A DNA stretch of 17,285 nt from positions 1-17,285 of the forward strand of contig CAMCWG010000028.1 of assembly GCA_945882005.1 (NCBI GenBank). The letters run 5' to 3'. Shown here one piece after another: positions 6,137 through 13,969 of this stretch; within the stretch, counting starts at the first letter, position 1; the number at the start of each line of letters is the position of its first letter. This stretch comes from Bordetella parapertussis (lineage in GTDB: Bacteria > Pseudomonadota > Gammaproteobacteria > Burkholderiales > Burkholderiaceae_B). A model generated the notes under the pieces. The model was not told the DNA's origin and made no database searches. It saw only the letters and a list, made by a program, of their open reading frames with translations. Made by a program: the position numbers and the translations under genes.

Positions 6137-7087
6137 CTACGGTTGTTTAAAACTGATTGGAACGATCACAGTCGCGCTGATGGCGGTTTGTCCCCGCATC
6201 CCGGGAACAAATCTCCATCGGGAGACTGCTTGTATAGCTGCTTGGTCTAGCCTGTCATAGCCGCTTGACTTATGCAAGGTGACAGCTGCGGCGCTACCAT
6301 CTGGGTCGACTTTAACGAGTAATAAAACTGTTCCGCTCTCCCTGTTGCGCTTTGATAGCGCTGGGTAATTAGGGGCGGGATTGTGCAGATATGCTGGATC
6401 GAGGCGTGGCGAGGTCGTTTGTGACTCAGCGTCTCTATTTTGGGTGACAGCGGGTTGCTGAGGTGCACCTTTGGTCGCTGAAGATGACGTTGCTGGCGTG
6501 TTTTTGCTGACTACCGCTGCGGCGGTCTTTGGTGCAGGTGCGGGTGCAGGTGCAGGCGGTACGGGTGCAGGCGGTACGGGTGGTTCAGCTTTTGGTGTGG
6601 GTGCGCTTTCAGGAGCGGGTGTTTCTGAGCGTACAGAGGATTCGGTAGGTGCCGTAGTTGGCGTCTCTATGTTAGCCGGGAGTGTCTCCAGGACTGGTTG
6701 TGTGGTGGACTCGACCGGAATAGTGGACACCTCTTGAATCGGTTGCGATGCGGAGGGAAGGGTGAGAGGAGCTGGTTGAGGTGGGCTCGTGAGGGTGGGT
6801 TCTGCAACGGGCTCTGCGGGCGGTGTGGTGTCTCTATGCCCTGAAAGATCAACGACGATGATGTCGAGAGTTTCGGGCCTTGATGGTGCGGGGCCGTCTG
6901 ACAAAAAGTCAAAGCGCATCAGAAATACCCCAAGCAGAAGGGCGTGTGCGAGGACAATGATCGTGGCAGGCCAGCCATAACGTTGACGCGGTATGGCATG
7001 CGTTAAACGTACGGGCGCGCAAATTCCCGATCCTTCATGATCAAGCGAATCGTGACTTGTCCCAGATTGTGAAGTTTTATCTGACAT
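6137..7087 (-). CDS. TonB-family energy transducer
   Basis: A 316-residue protein with TonB architecture: a short cytoplasmic N-terminus, one membrane segment (about 39-58, WPATIIVLAHALLLGVFLM), a long Pro/Ala/Thr-rich periplasmic spacer (about 66-225), and a C-terminal TonB domain from about residue 228. The domain shows NPAPNYPALSKRNRESGTVLLLVKVDPDG and SRWRFVPGMRG, the usual YP and WRFxP landmarks. TonB proteins pass proton-motive energy to outer-membrane receptors. The partners ExbB and ExbD are not adjacent, and no TonB-dependent receptor lies in the window. The central spacer contains a tandem duplicated 15-base unit. The start is preceded by AGGTAAGA about 9 bases away on the minus strand. 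The gene converges on the DUF2892 gene and diverges from the copper chaperone gene. Confidence 0.9.
   Translation of the reverse strand: MSDKTSQSGTSHDSLDHEGSGICAPVRLTHAIPRQRYGWPATIIVLAHALLLGVFLMRFDFLSDGPAPSRPETLDIIVVDLSGHRDTTPPAEPVAEPTLTSPPQPAPLTLPSASQPIQEVSTIPVESTTQPVLETLPANIETPTTAPTESSVRSETPAPESAPTPKAEPPVPPAPVPPAPAPAPAPKTAAAVVSKNTPATSSSATKGAPQQPAVTQNRDAESQTTSPRLDPAYLHNPAPNYPALSKRNRESGTVLLLVKVDPDGSAAAVTLHKSSGYDRLDQAAIQAVSRWRFVPGMRGQTAISATVIVPISFKQP
6549..6578. repeat. Tandem 15-base repeat in the TonB spacer
   Basis: Two perfect adjacent copies of GGTGCAGGCGGTACG occupy 6549-6563 and 6564-6578. On the coding (minus) strand they encode a doubled PVPPA-type unit within the Pro-rich spacer. 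A run of GGTGCA/GGTGCG units (Ala-Pro) precedes it. This is a typical site for replication slippage, and the copy number may vary between strains without breaking the frame. Confidence 0.9.
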
Positions 7088-7142
7088 TGCTCATTCTTAC
7101 CTGCTGTGCAGTTTAGAGCGTTTACTTGATCTTCAGATAAAA

Positions 7143-7156
7143 TTTGAGCGCTCAAA
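7143..7156. promoter_or_regulatory. 14-bp perfect palindrome in a divergent intergenic region
   Basis: TTTGAGCGCTCAAA is a perfect 14-base palindrome with no spacer, placed between the divergent tonB-like and copper chaperone genes (7088-7187). It has the form of a dimeric regulator site. No regulator is encoded nearby, and no well-formed -35/-10 pair is evident around it, so its function and target direction are open. Confidence 0.45.
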
Positions 7157-7187
7157 GGTTAATACGCCATTTTTCGGATGATAAAAA

Positions 7188-7676
7188 ATGAAGAAGTTGT
7201 TTAGTTCTGTCGCGGTCGTGATCGGAGTTTTGCTCGCTAGCTCGGCAGGGGCACAAAATGCGTCGAGTGCGAGATTGGCTTTCGATGCGCCGTGGGTGCG
7301 CGCGAGTGCCCCTGGCCAAAAAAATGGTGCGGGTTATGTGCAGATTCAGAATAAAGGCGGCCAGACTGATCGTTTGATTTCGGCAACGACGGCAAATGTT
7401 GGACGTGTCGAGTTGCACACAATCATTAATGAAAACGGCGTCGCAAAGATGCGGCAAGTGCAGGGTATTGAGGTACCCGCAGGTGCGGGCGCCACGCTCG
7501 CGCCCGGCGGCTTTCATATTATGTTCATAGGCTTGAACGCACCGTTCAAGGCGGGTGAAATTGTTCCAGTGACGTTACGCTTTGAAAAGGCGGGCGAAGT
7601 AAAGATCGACTTTGAAATCAAACCACCGACCTATAACCCGGCAGGTACGAATCAAAGTGCGGAACATAAGCATTAA
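7188..7676 (+). CDS. Periplasmic copper chaperone, PCu(A)C family
   Basis: A 162-residue exported protein. A signal peptide (MKKLFSSVAVVIGVLLASSAGA, cleavage predicted after residue 22) precedes a single PCu(A)C domain. The copper-binding motif H-x10-M-x21-H-x-M is complete: His 77, Met 88, His 110 and Met 112. Proteins of this family carry Cu(I) in the periplasm, often to the CuA or CuB centre of cytochrome c oxidase. The C-terminus (AEHKH) adds two His that might also bind metal. No SCO1, cytochrome oxidase or copper-efflux gene lies next to it, so the recipient is unknown. GGATG lies about 8 bases before the start. A LysE-type exporter follows after 14 bases and is probably in the same transcript. 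Confidence 0.93.
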   Translation: MKKLFSSVAVVIGVLLASSAGAQNASSARLAFDAPWVRASAPGQKNGAGYVQIQNKGGQTDRLISATTANVGRVELHTIINENGVAKMRQVQGIEVPAGAGATLAPGGFHIMFIGLNAPFKAGEIVPVTLRFEKAGEVKIDFEIKPPTYNPAGTNQSAEHKH

Positions 7677-7690
7677 TCATCGAGGCCGAT

Positions 7691-8308
7691 ATGTTGTTTG
7701 GCGTGACTGACTACGGTGCTTTTGTTGTTACCTTCACAATATTTTTGTTGATTCCCGGTCCGGGCAATTTGGCGTTGGTGACGTCGACGAGTAAAGGCGG
7801 TATCTCTGGTGGATTAGGCGCCACGATGGGTGTGATCCTTGGCGATCAAGTTTTGTTATGGTTAGCCGTAGCAGGAGTGGCTGCGATTTTGACGGCCTAT
7901 CCCGCTGCGTTTGAGGCTGTGCAGTGGCTCGGCGCACTCTATCTAGCATGGTTGGGAATGCGCATGTTGCTCGCCAAGCCGGGCGCCGCTCCCATCCTGA
8001 ATATCAAGCCGTATCACTACATGCGCCAGGCTCTATTGATTACGATTCTTAATCCTAAAGCCATCGTGTTTTATATGGCTTTCTTTCCCTTGTTTGTGGA
8101 TCCGGTTCACCATAGAGGGCTCATTAGCTTTGGATTTTTAGCCGGCACAATTGCAGTGCTGACATTTATATACGGATTAGGTGCGACTTTGTTGACCTTT
8201 TTCCTTGCGGAGCGGTTGCGCACGAATCCTAAAGTGGGCTATTTGCTCGAAAAAGTAGCCGGCCTTTGCCTCCTTGGTTTTGGCATCAGGCTGGCACTTT
8301 CCCGCTAA
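7691..8308 (+). CDS. LysE/RhtB family amino-acid exporter
   Basis: A 205-residue membrane protein of the normal length for this family, with about six hydrophobic segments. Family hallmarks are FLLIPGPGNLALVTSTSKGG (18-37), GATMGVILGD (43-52) and LITILNPKAIVFYMAFFPLFVDP (116-138). LysE/RhtB proteins export amino acids or related metabolites from the cytoplasm; the specific substrate cannot be read from sequence. GAGG 6 bases upstream of the start supports the chosen ATG. The gene follows the copper chaperone by 14 bases, which suggests cotranscription but no obvious functional link. It converges on the ketopantoate reductase gene with a 13-base gap and no visible terminator. Confidence 0.92.
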   Translation: MLFGVTDYGAFVVTFTIFLLIPGPGNLALVTSTSKGGISGGLGATMGVILGDQVLLWLAVAGVAAILTAYPAAFEAVQWLGALYLAWLGMRMLLAKPGAAPILNIKPYHYMRQALLITILNPKAIVFYMAFFPLFVDPVHHRGLISFGFLAGTIAVLTFIYGLGATLLTFFLAERLRTNPKVGYLLEKVAGLCLLGFGIRLALSR

Positions 8309-8321
8309 CTCACCACACGTA

Positions 8322-9230
8322 CTATTTGGTTTGCTCGGCCACCATATGTGTGTGTGCTGTCTTTAAAAGAATACACGGCACGTTTTTTTCAACGCCACGA
8401 TCGATCATGGCGCCCAAAATATGTTCGTGTTCTGTCTGGTTACCTTGCACCAGATCGCGCAACATAGACGCCGCAAAGCTGGATCCCACTTTTGTCAGCA
8501 TGTCGAGTGCTTTTTGCTGAGCAGTCGCTTTGGTCGGAAATCCATGGGCTTGTGCGATTGCGCAGGACTCTGCATAAAAAGCGGTCATCACTTCCTTACC
8601 CCAGGGCGCGGCCGCAATTTTTCCGACGTGTCCGCGGCAGAGCGTGGTCATGCCAGCCAGTGTCGCCAAAAATACCCACTTATCCCAGAGAGATTGTTCG
8701 ATATTTTCGCTGTAGGTCTTATCGAAGCTTGCTTTTTCGCATAGAGCGAAAAATTCGCGTGCGAGCGCTTCATGAGCAGCAGAGCGGTGACCAACGGTTA
8801 GTGCATGCAGGTCAGTCAATTGTTTGACTGCACCGTTTGAGGTGATGGTTGCTGCAATGTGCGCAACGCCACCCATGACGCGGTCTCGACCAAACTTTTC
8901 GTCCAGATGCTGGATGTGGCTCATGCCGTTTAAAAAGGGCAGTAAGACTCCCTTGCTGCTTGCACCGCTAAGGGACTCGAGTGCGTCGTCAAAATCAAAA
9001 GCCTTGGGCGCGAGAATAATCAGGTCGTACTCGGGCTTGAGTTGATCCCGGGTAACAGATTTGGGTTGGATGGTAAATGATTCTTTAGGGGTTTCGACCT
9101 TTAGCCCCTCGGCCTGAATCTTTGCGTGACGCGTATCTCGTAGAAGGTAGGTCACGTCGGCACCGGCTTGAATCAGTCGTGCCCCAAAATAACCGCCAAC
9201 CCCACCTGCGCCAAGAATTAATATCTTCAT
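8322..9230 (-). CDS. panE: 2-dehydropantoate 2-reductase family (ketopantoate reductase)
   Basis: A 302-residue NADPH-dependent reductase. The Rossmann motif GAGGVGGYFG lies at residues 7-16. Expected active-site positions are present: Lys 76 in ILAPKAFDF, Asn 101 in FLNGM, Lys 184 in LWDKWVFLATLAG (catalytic lysine by comparison with E. coli PanE) and Glu 267 in GNQTEHEH. The reaction would turn 2-dehydropantoate into pantoate for pantothenate and CoA synthesis. The frame extends eight codons upstream, but GGAGA sits 5 bases before the ATG at 9230, so that start is chosen. Many bacteria have several paralogues of this family acting on other 2-oxo acids, and no other pantothenate gene is nearby, so the physiological substrate is not certain. 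Confidence 0.88.
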   Translation of the reverse strand: MKILILGAGGVGGYFGARLIQAGADVTYLLRDTRHAKIQAEGLKVETPKESFTIQPKSVTRDQLKPEYDLIILAPKAFDFDDALESLSGASSKGVLLPFLNGMSHIQHLDEKFGRDRVMGGVAHIAATITSNGAVKQLTDLHALTVGHRSAAHEALAREFFALCEKASFDKTYSENIEQSLWDKWVFLATLAGMTTLCRGHVGKIAAAPWGKEVMTAFYAESCAIAQAHGFPTKATAQQKALDMLTKVGSSFAASMLRDLVQGNQTEHEHILGAMIDRGVEKNVPCILLKTAHTHMVAEQTK

Positions 9231-9321
9231 GTATGTCTCCCTGTTGCTGCGCATCTTATCGTGTTTTGCGGTTAGAGTGATGGCTGCGTAAGAACTCAGC
9301 TAAACAACTTTTCCGGAATCT

Positions 9322-10578
9322 ATGCTGACCGCAATCTCTAAAATCGTACAGTCCTCACGTGTCCCTTTTCAGGTGCGCAGCTTTCGTTATCAGTGGCCAG
9401 CAGATCTCTTTGCCTCTTGGGCATTTGAAATGGAGATCTTGGTTCTTGGATGGTATGTACTAGTAGAGTCGAACTCGGTGCTGATGCTCGTTGTTTACGG
9501 TGCGTTGCAATACAGCGGATCTTTAATCAGTCCTTTTTTTGGAATTGCGGGCGATCGGTTTGGCTATCGCAATCTATTCATGGTGACGCGAGGCTTGTAT
9601 GCGGTGCTTGCGATGTCTATCGCGTTACTAGGCCTCTTTGACTTACTCTCACCAATCCTTGTGATCGTCCTGGCTACGATCGTTGGTGTTGTACGCCCCT
9701 CTGACATGATGATGCGTTACGCTTTGATTGGTCAGACCCAGCCTGCTGACCAGATGACTGCAGCGCTTGGCCTATCACGCATGACCTCTGATTCGGCGCG
9801 TATTGCGGGCGCACTTGCAGGAGCAAGCGTATTTGCGCAATTTGGCTTGGTGCCTGCGTACGTTGTCATTACGCTTCTGTATATCGTTAGTTTCATTTTT
9901 TCGCGCGGGGTGGCTGGTCGTGTTCAGCATACGGGGCCCTCTGCATCGATGGCACCCCTAAGCGATTTAAAAGAGGCGTTCGTCTATGCGTGGGGTAAGC
10001 CGGAATTACTTGGGCCGATCGCGATTGCCTTTTTGATCAACCTTTTGGCCTTTCCCTTCTCATTAGGACTGTTGCCTTACATCGCACGGACAATTTACGA
10101 AGTCGACCAAACCGGGCTTGGATTGTTGAGCGCTAGTTTTTCAATCGGTGCGTTGTTGGGGTCTCTCGTTCTGGGAACAAATATTTTTTCCCTAGGAACA
10201 GCCCGCGCAATGTTTATCGCGACTGTTTGCTGGTTTGGGCTGCTTTTAATTTTTGCACCACTCACGTCCTTTAGTTCCGGTGTGGTGATCTTGCTCTGTG
10301 CGGGCTTTGCTCAAAGCATGTGCATGACACCGTTGGCCGCCGTGATGCTGCGTTCAACCGACCCTAAGTTTCGAGGCCGAATCATGGGCCTGCGTGTCTT
10401 GGCGATCTGGGGCTTGCCGCTCGGCTTACTCATTTCTGGACCGTTGATCTCTTCGATTGGTTTCGTTTGGACGACGGTCTTGTATACGACGCTTGGTATA
10501 GCAGCCACGGTGAGTGTGGCCTGGAAGTGGCGCGACCGCCTATGGCAGGTCGGCGCGCCTGCGAACCGACATGGGTAA
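9322..10578 (+). CDS. MFS transporter, MFS_3/EntS-like type
   Basis: A 418-residue protein with about eleven to twelve membrane segments. The N-terminal half shows the MFS loop GIAGDRFGYRNLFMVTRGLYAVLA (about 74-97), and the segment-5 region carries LGLSRMTSDSARIAGALAGA, typical of the drug- or siderophore-exporting MFS_3 group. Size and topology are normal. The gene diverges from the ketopantoate reductase gene across 91 bases, where I see no convincing promoter pair. The ribosome binding site is weak (GGAA at 9315-9318). Drug, metabolite or siderophore export is possible; the substrate is not evident, and no siderophore genes are close. Confidence 0.87.
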   Translation: MLTAISKIVQSSRVPFQVRSFRYQWPADLFASWAFEMEILVLGWYVLVESNSVLMLVVYGALQYSGSLISPFFGIAGDRFGYRNLFMVTRGLYAVLAMSIALLGLFDLLSPILVIVLATIVGVVRPSDMMMRYALIGQTQPADQMTAALGLSRMTSDSARIAGALAGASVFAQFGLVPAYVVITLLYIVSFIFSRGVAGRVQHTGPSASMAPLSDLKEAFVYAWGKPELLGPIAIAFLINLLAFPFSLGLLPYIARTIYEVDQTGLGLLSASFSIGALLGSLVLGTNIFSLGTARAMFIATVCWFGLLLIFAPLTSFSSGVVILLCAGFAQSMCMTPLAAVMLRSTDPKFRGRIMGLRVLAIWGLPLGLLISGPLISSIGFVWTTVLYTTLGIAATVSVAWKWRDRLWQVGAPANRHG

Positions 10579-10587
10579 TCGGTTTAC

Positions 10588-10881
10588 TTACACGCCTTCA
10601 ACGATACGGATATCGCGCTCAACCGAGCCAGTCCCGAGCGCGCGAATCGCCTCTTGGTAGCCGGGGCTGTTGTAGGCTGCAAGAGCGGCTTCTACGCTCT
10701 CAAATTCAAGTAATACCGTTCGCTGCTTTACGCCGTCTTCTTTGACTGCTGCAGCTTCGTTGCGCGCTAAGAATTTGCCACCCGCAGCAGTGAGTGCTGG
10801 GCCGGCCAGCTTGGCGTAGGCGGCAAGCGCCTCGGGGTTGGAGATGGAACGGTAGGCACTGATCCAATAAGCTTTAGCCAC
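10588..10881 (-). CDS. DUF1330 family protein, GTG start
   Basis: A 97-residue protein matching the DUF1330 pattern: AKAYWISAYRSISNPEALAAYAKLAGPALTAAGGKFLAR at the N-terminus, TVLLEFESVEAALAAYNSPGYQEA in the centre and a short C-terminal beta strand. This is a dimeric ferredoxin-like alpha/beta barrel domain of unknown role, possibly enzymatic. The start codon is GTG (10881-10879), supported by GAGGT 4-5 bases upstream on the minus strand; no ATG is suitably placed. It converges on the MFS gene to its left with a 9-base gap and diverges from an OFA-type MFS gene on the right. Confidence 0.9.
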   Translation of the reverse strand: MAKAYWISAYRSISNPEALAAYAKLAGPALTAAGGKFLARNEAAAVKEDGVKQRTVLLEFESVEAALAAYNSPGYQEAIRALGTGSVERDIRIVEGV

Positions 10882-11070
10882 AATGACCTCAAGTTGTTAA
10901 TAGGTTGAAAAATTCGGAACCTGTAGAGTACCAAGTCTAGGCACTGTGCAGGTATACAACACGGCAATCAAATGCTGCGCTGCAGCGTAGGTGGCATTGC
11001 TTGTCAGACTGCAAGAGAAAGATCTTTATGTTAGGGTTGATACTAGGTTCGACACAACACTCAGAGTCAG
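10882..11070. other. Divergent intergenic region, possible + strand promoter
   Basis: This 189-base region separates the DUF1330 gene from the OFA-type MFS gene. TTGTCA (11001-11006) is a good -35 match, but the best partner is TTTATG (11025-11030) after 18 bases, a poor -10. A 10-bp palindrome, CGCTGCAGCG, occurs at 10978-10987. Neither is strong enough to call a site with confidence, and no small gene is supported. Confidence 0.35.
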
Positions 11071-12312
11071 ATGAAAATTTTTTACGGCTGGAAAATGGTA
11101 TTCGCTGCAGCATCGCTGCAGTTCATGCAGTCCATGATGCTGCACCAGGCCTTCGGCGCGTACATCGCTGTTCTGATTCAAGATAAAGGGTGGAGTAAGA
11201 CCTCGGTCTCAGGGGCCTCGGCACTTATGTCCATGGAAGCCGCCGTGATTGGCCCGCTCCTTGGTTGGTTTCTCGATAAATTTGGCTCGCGCGGTGTGAT
11301 TAAGGTCGGGGTCGTCGTGTTTGGGCTCGGGTTTATTCTGCTCAGCCAAATCGATACGTTGATGGGTTTTTATGGGGCCGCGGTGGTCATTGCAATTGGC
11401 TCTTCCATGGCGGGATATTTCCCACTGAACGTAGGTGTGATTCAGTGGTTCGAAAAAAAACGCGCACGTGCGTTGTCAATGGTTGGGCTGGGCTTGGCAC
11501 TAGGTGGCACGTTGGTGCCTATCGTTGCCTGGAGTATCGAAACGTTCGGCTGGCGCGAGACAGCATTTACCTGTGGCGTTTTCGTGATTCTGGTGGGCTA
11601 CCCCTTAGCTTGCGTGTTTCGTCGTCGCCCCGAGGATTTTGGCGAGACTGTTGATGGACTGGGTGTTGTGCGAGGAACAATCGATGTGTCGGGCGCGATT
11701 GAATCTAAACCAGAGCCGGAGTTCACGCCGCGTCAAGCGCTTCGCACAAAAGCGTTTTGGTTGCTGTCAGCCGGGCATGGTGTGGCGTTGATTATTGTGA
11801 CAGCCGTCAATACGCACGCCATCAATCACATGCGTATTTCGTTGGACTACACCATTGCACAAGCCTCGTTTTACATCACGCTGATGACTGGTTTCCAGGT
11901 CATCGGTGTGTTGCTTGGCGGTGTACTGGGCGACAAGTTACAGAAAAACCGCGTCGCCGCCGTATGCATGATGATGCACATGGTGGGCATGTTGATGCTG
12001 ACGTATGCCTTTGGACCAGTGATGTTGGTGTTGTTTGCCGTTTTCCACGGCTTAGCCTGGGGCATTCGCGGGCCCTTCATGCAAGCGATTCGCGCAGACT
12101 ATTTTGGACGTAAATCAATTGGCATGATTCTTGGTTTGTCTGCGTTGATCACGGCCTTTGGTCAGATCTCAGGCCCATTACTCGCGGGCATCATGGGTGA
12201 TGCCACGGGTAACTATCGCTTGGGCTTTACGGTGCTTGCGTTAATTGCTGGCGCAGGAACCGCCTTATTCTGGTTTGCTAAACCACCCGCGATGCCTGAA
12301 CCCACTGTTTAG
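11071..12312 (+). CDS. MFS transporter, OFA (oxalate/formate antiporter-like) type
   Basis: A 413-residue carrier with twelve predicted membrane segments. The N-terminus FYGWKMVFAAASLQFMQSMM is typical of the OFA and monocarboxylate branch, as are GPLLGWFLDKFGSRGVIKVG (64-83), GYFPLNVGVIQWFEKKRARALSMVGLGLALGG and the RRRPEDFG sequence at the start of the central loop. This group moves monocarboxylates and dicarboxylates, but many members are uncharacterised. The long central cytoplasmic loop lies around residues 185-225. The ribosome binding site is weak. The gene is divergent from DUF1330 and stands alone on its strand, 181 bases ahead of the RND operon. The substrate is unknown. Confidence 0.88.
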   Translation: MKIFYGWKMVFAAASLQFMQSMMLHQAFGAYIAVLIQDKGWSKTSVSGASALMSMEAAVIGPLLGWFLDKFGSRGVIKVGVVVFGLGFILLSQIDTLMGFYGAAVVIAIGSSMAGYFPLNVGVIQWFEKKRARALSMVGLGLALGGTLVPIVAWSIETFGWRETAFTCGVFVILVGYPLACVFRRRPEDFGETVDGLGVVRGTIDVSGAIESKPEPEFTPRQALRTKAFWLLSAGHGVALIIVTAVNTHAINHMRISLDYTIAQASFYITLMTGFQVIGVLLGGVLGDKLQKNRVAAVCMMMHMVGMLMLTYAFGPVMLVLFAVFHGLAWGIRGPFMQAIRADYFGRKSIGMILGLSALITAFGQISGPLLAGIMGDATGNYRLGFTVLALIAGAGTALFWFAKPPAMPEPTV

Positions 12313-12459
12313 GCTGACATAGACAGTCCTCCACAACGATCATCGGCAAGCTTATGGCAGATTATTTGCGTGGTTTTGCGTCGATTTTTTTAGTCATGGA
12401 CGACACATTTTGTTATCCTAGAGCACTTTGCCAACGGCTGGTTATTGCACCGCACGCAT

Positions 12460-12491
12460 AGTATTGCTTAGCAGTCAATACTCTTTTTTTT
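12460..12491 (+). terminator. Hairpin plus T8 tract abutting the RND operon start
   Basis: Arms AGTATTG (12460-12466) and CAATACT (12476-12482) pair perfectly around a 9-base loop, followed by C and eight T (12484-12491). The form is that of an intrinsic terminator for the preceding MFS gene or of an attenuator for the efflux operon. The stem is short and AT-rich, so it may be weak. It could instead be a palindromic operator. It ends two bases before the ATG at 12494. Confidence 0.4.
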
Positions 12492-12493
12492 AA

Positions 12494-13969
12494 ATGGTGA
12501 TTTGGGTGTTAAGACTGAGTGCAGTCTTTCTTGTGTTTGTCATGTCTGGCTGCATCACAGTTGGGCCTGATTACGACCGAGCGCAGAGCACAACAGTGCC
12601 GGCTGAGCCAGTGAATTGGCAACAAAATCTGCCCCATGGCGGCAACATGGTCGCGCTTGGAAACTGGTGGGCGCAATTCAATGACGCTGTGCTGCTTGAA
12701 CTCATTGATTCGGCTCAACAGCAAAGCCAGACCATGGCTGCGGCAGCGTTGCGTATTGCGCAAGCGCGCGCCGTACTGGTGACTACAAACGCTGCTGCCG
12801 TGCCGAACCTGAATGCGGCTGCAACGGCGACGCGCGGGACATTCCAGTTGGGCGGCCCGATTATTGTTGCGACGACCGCGCAAGCTCAGCTTCAACTGGG
12901 TTGGGAGATTGATTTGTTCGGCGGGCTGGCTCGCGCAAGCCAAGCAGCGCAGGCACGGTTCGAGGCGCAGGTCGCCAATTGGCATGAGGCCAGGATTTCC
13001 GTTGCGGCTGATGTGGCCAATATGTATACAAACTTTCGTGGTTGTGAACAGCTCGTCGCTATTGCACGTTCTGATGTGAAGTCGCGTCTGCAAACCGCAG
13101 CGCTGACGCAAAAACTCTCGCAGGCAGGATTTCAATCGCCCGCGACGTTTGCCTTGGCGAGTGCAAGCGCAGCCGAAGGTCAGAGTCGCGTTGCGGCCCA
13201 AGCGGCCGATTGCGACATTCTAGTTAAAGCACTTGTCGCTGTAACGGGTCTACCCGAAGCGGAGCTGCGCGCTAAGTTAGCAAAGAACAGTGCCAAACTA
13301 CCGGTACCCGCCATGCCGATGCTTAAACAAATCCCTGCGCAAGTGCTCTCGCAGCGGCCTGATCTTGCAGCGGCGGAGAGAGACGTAGCGGCTGCAAGCG
13401 CAGATATCGGCGTGCGTGAGGCTGAGCGGTATCCAAGGCTTTCGCTGTTGGGCAATATCGGTCCTCTCGGGTTTGAGACCAGCGCAGGCTTAATCAATGC
13501 GACGTCCTGGTCGATTGGTCCTTCACTGACTCTCCCAATATTTGATGCGGGTCGACGTGCGGCAAACGTTGACACCGCGATCACCGCTTATGACGTCGCG
13601 GCAAATAATTATCGTACTCAAGCGAGACGCGCGGTACGCGAAGTAGAAGAGGCACTGGTTCGATTAAATAGTCTAGGGACACGTGAAAAAGAATCCCTGA
13701 AGGCATCCAAAGGCTATCACGCCTCGTTGCGCGCGATGCAGGAGCGCTATAACTTCGGTTTGGCAAGCATCCTCGATCTCGAAGAAACCAGAAGACTTTC
13801 ATTCAATGCCGATAATATTTTGGCCACAGTGCGCCGCGAGAAGGTCAATGCGTTCATTGCTCTTTACCGGGCAGTGGGAGGCGGTTGGACCGCATCCGAG
13901 TCGCTTGAAACGATGCGGACCGCTAAGGCGAAACCCGCCGACATATTAAAAACGAAGGCTCAACCATGA
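12494..13969 (+). CDS. RND efflux outer-membrane factor lipoprotein, NodT/OprM family
   Basis: A 491-residue outer-membrane channel of the TolC superfamily. The signal peptide ends in the lipobox VMSGC, so Cys 20 is the predicted lipidated residue. ITVGPDYDRAQ follows, as in OprM and NodT. Two repeated outer-membrane efflux domains follow, with landmarks WWAQFNDAVLLELIDSA near residue 56, LGWEIDLFGGLARASQAAQAR (about 135-155), VLSQRPDLAAAERDVAAASADIGVREAERYPRLSL (about 284-318) and SIGPSLTLPIFDAGRRAANVD. The trimer would form the exit duct of a tripartite pump. An in-frame stop (TAA, 12491-12493) directly precedes the start, so the ATG at 12494 is the most upstream possible start, yet it has only T and A residues upstream and no Shine-Dalgarno. 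The stop overlaps the adaptor start as ATGA. Confidence 0.93.
   Translation: MVIWVLRLSAVFLVFVMSGCITVGPDYDRAQSTTVPAEPVNWQQNLPHGGNMVALGNWWAQFNDAVLLELIDSAQQQSQTMAAAALRIAQARAVLVTTNAAAVPNLNAAATATRGTFQLGGPIIVATTAQAQLQLGWEIDLFGGLARASQAAQARFEAQVANWHEARISVAADVANMYTNFRGCEQLVAIARSDVKSRLQTAALTQKLSQAGFQSPATFALASASAAEGQSRVAAQAADCDILVKALVAVTGLPEAELRAKLAKNSAKLPVPAMPMLKQIPAQVLSQRPDLAAAERDVAAASADIGVREAERYPRLSLLGNIGPLGFETSAGLINATSWSIGPSLTLPIFDAGRRAANVDTAITAYDVAANNYRTQARRAVREVEEALVRLNSLGTREKESLKASKGYHASLRAMQERYNFGLASILDLEETRRLSFNADNILATVRREKVNAFIALYRAVGGGWTASESLETMRTAKAKPADILKTKAQP

Noticed and set aside
6531..6585. Short repeats in the TonB gene as a CRISPR or intergenic repeat array
   Set aside because: The repeats are adjacent without spacers and encode the Pro/Ala spacer of TonB in frame.
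10978..10987. CGCTGCAGCG palindrome upstream of the OFA-type MFS gene as an operator
   Set aside because: Ten bases is short enough to arise by chance in GC-rich sequence. It is not placed against any convincing promoter box.
11001..11186. A 61-codon + strand open frame overlapping the start of the OFA-type MFS gene
   Set aside because: It overlaps a well-supported gene in another frame, and its product shows no recognisable pattern.
12509..13201. A 230-codon open frame on the minus strand inside the outer-membrane factor gene
   Set aside because: It lies fully antisense to a gene with clear family motifs and a lipobox. Its translation is rich in Arg and Cys with no domain pattern, typical of a shadow frame.
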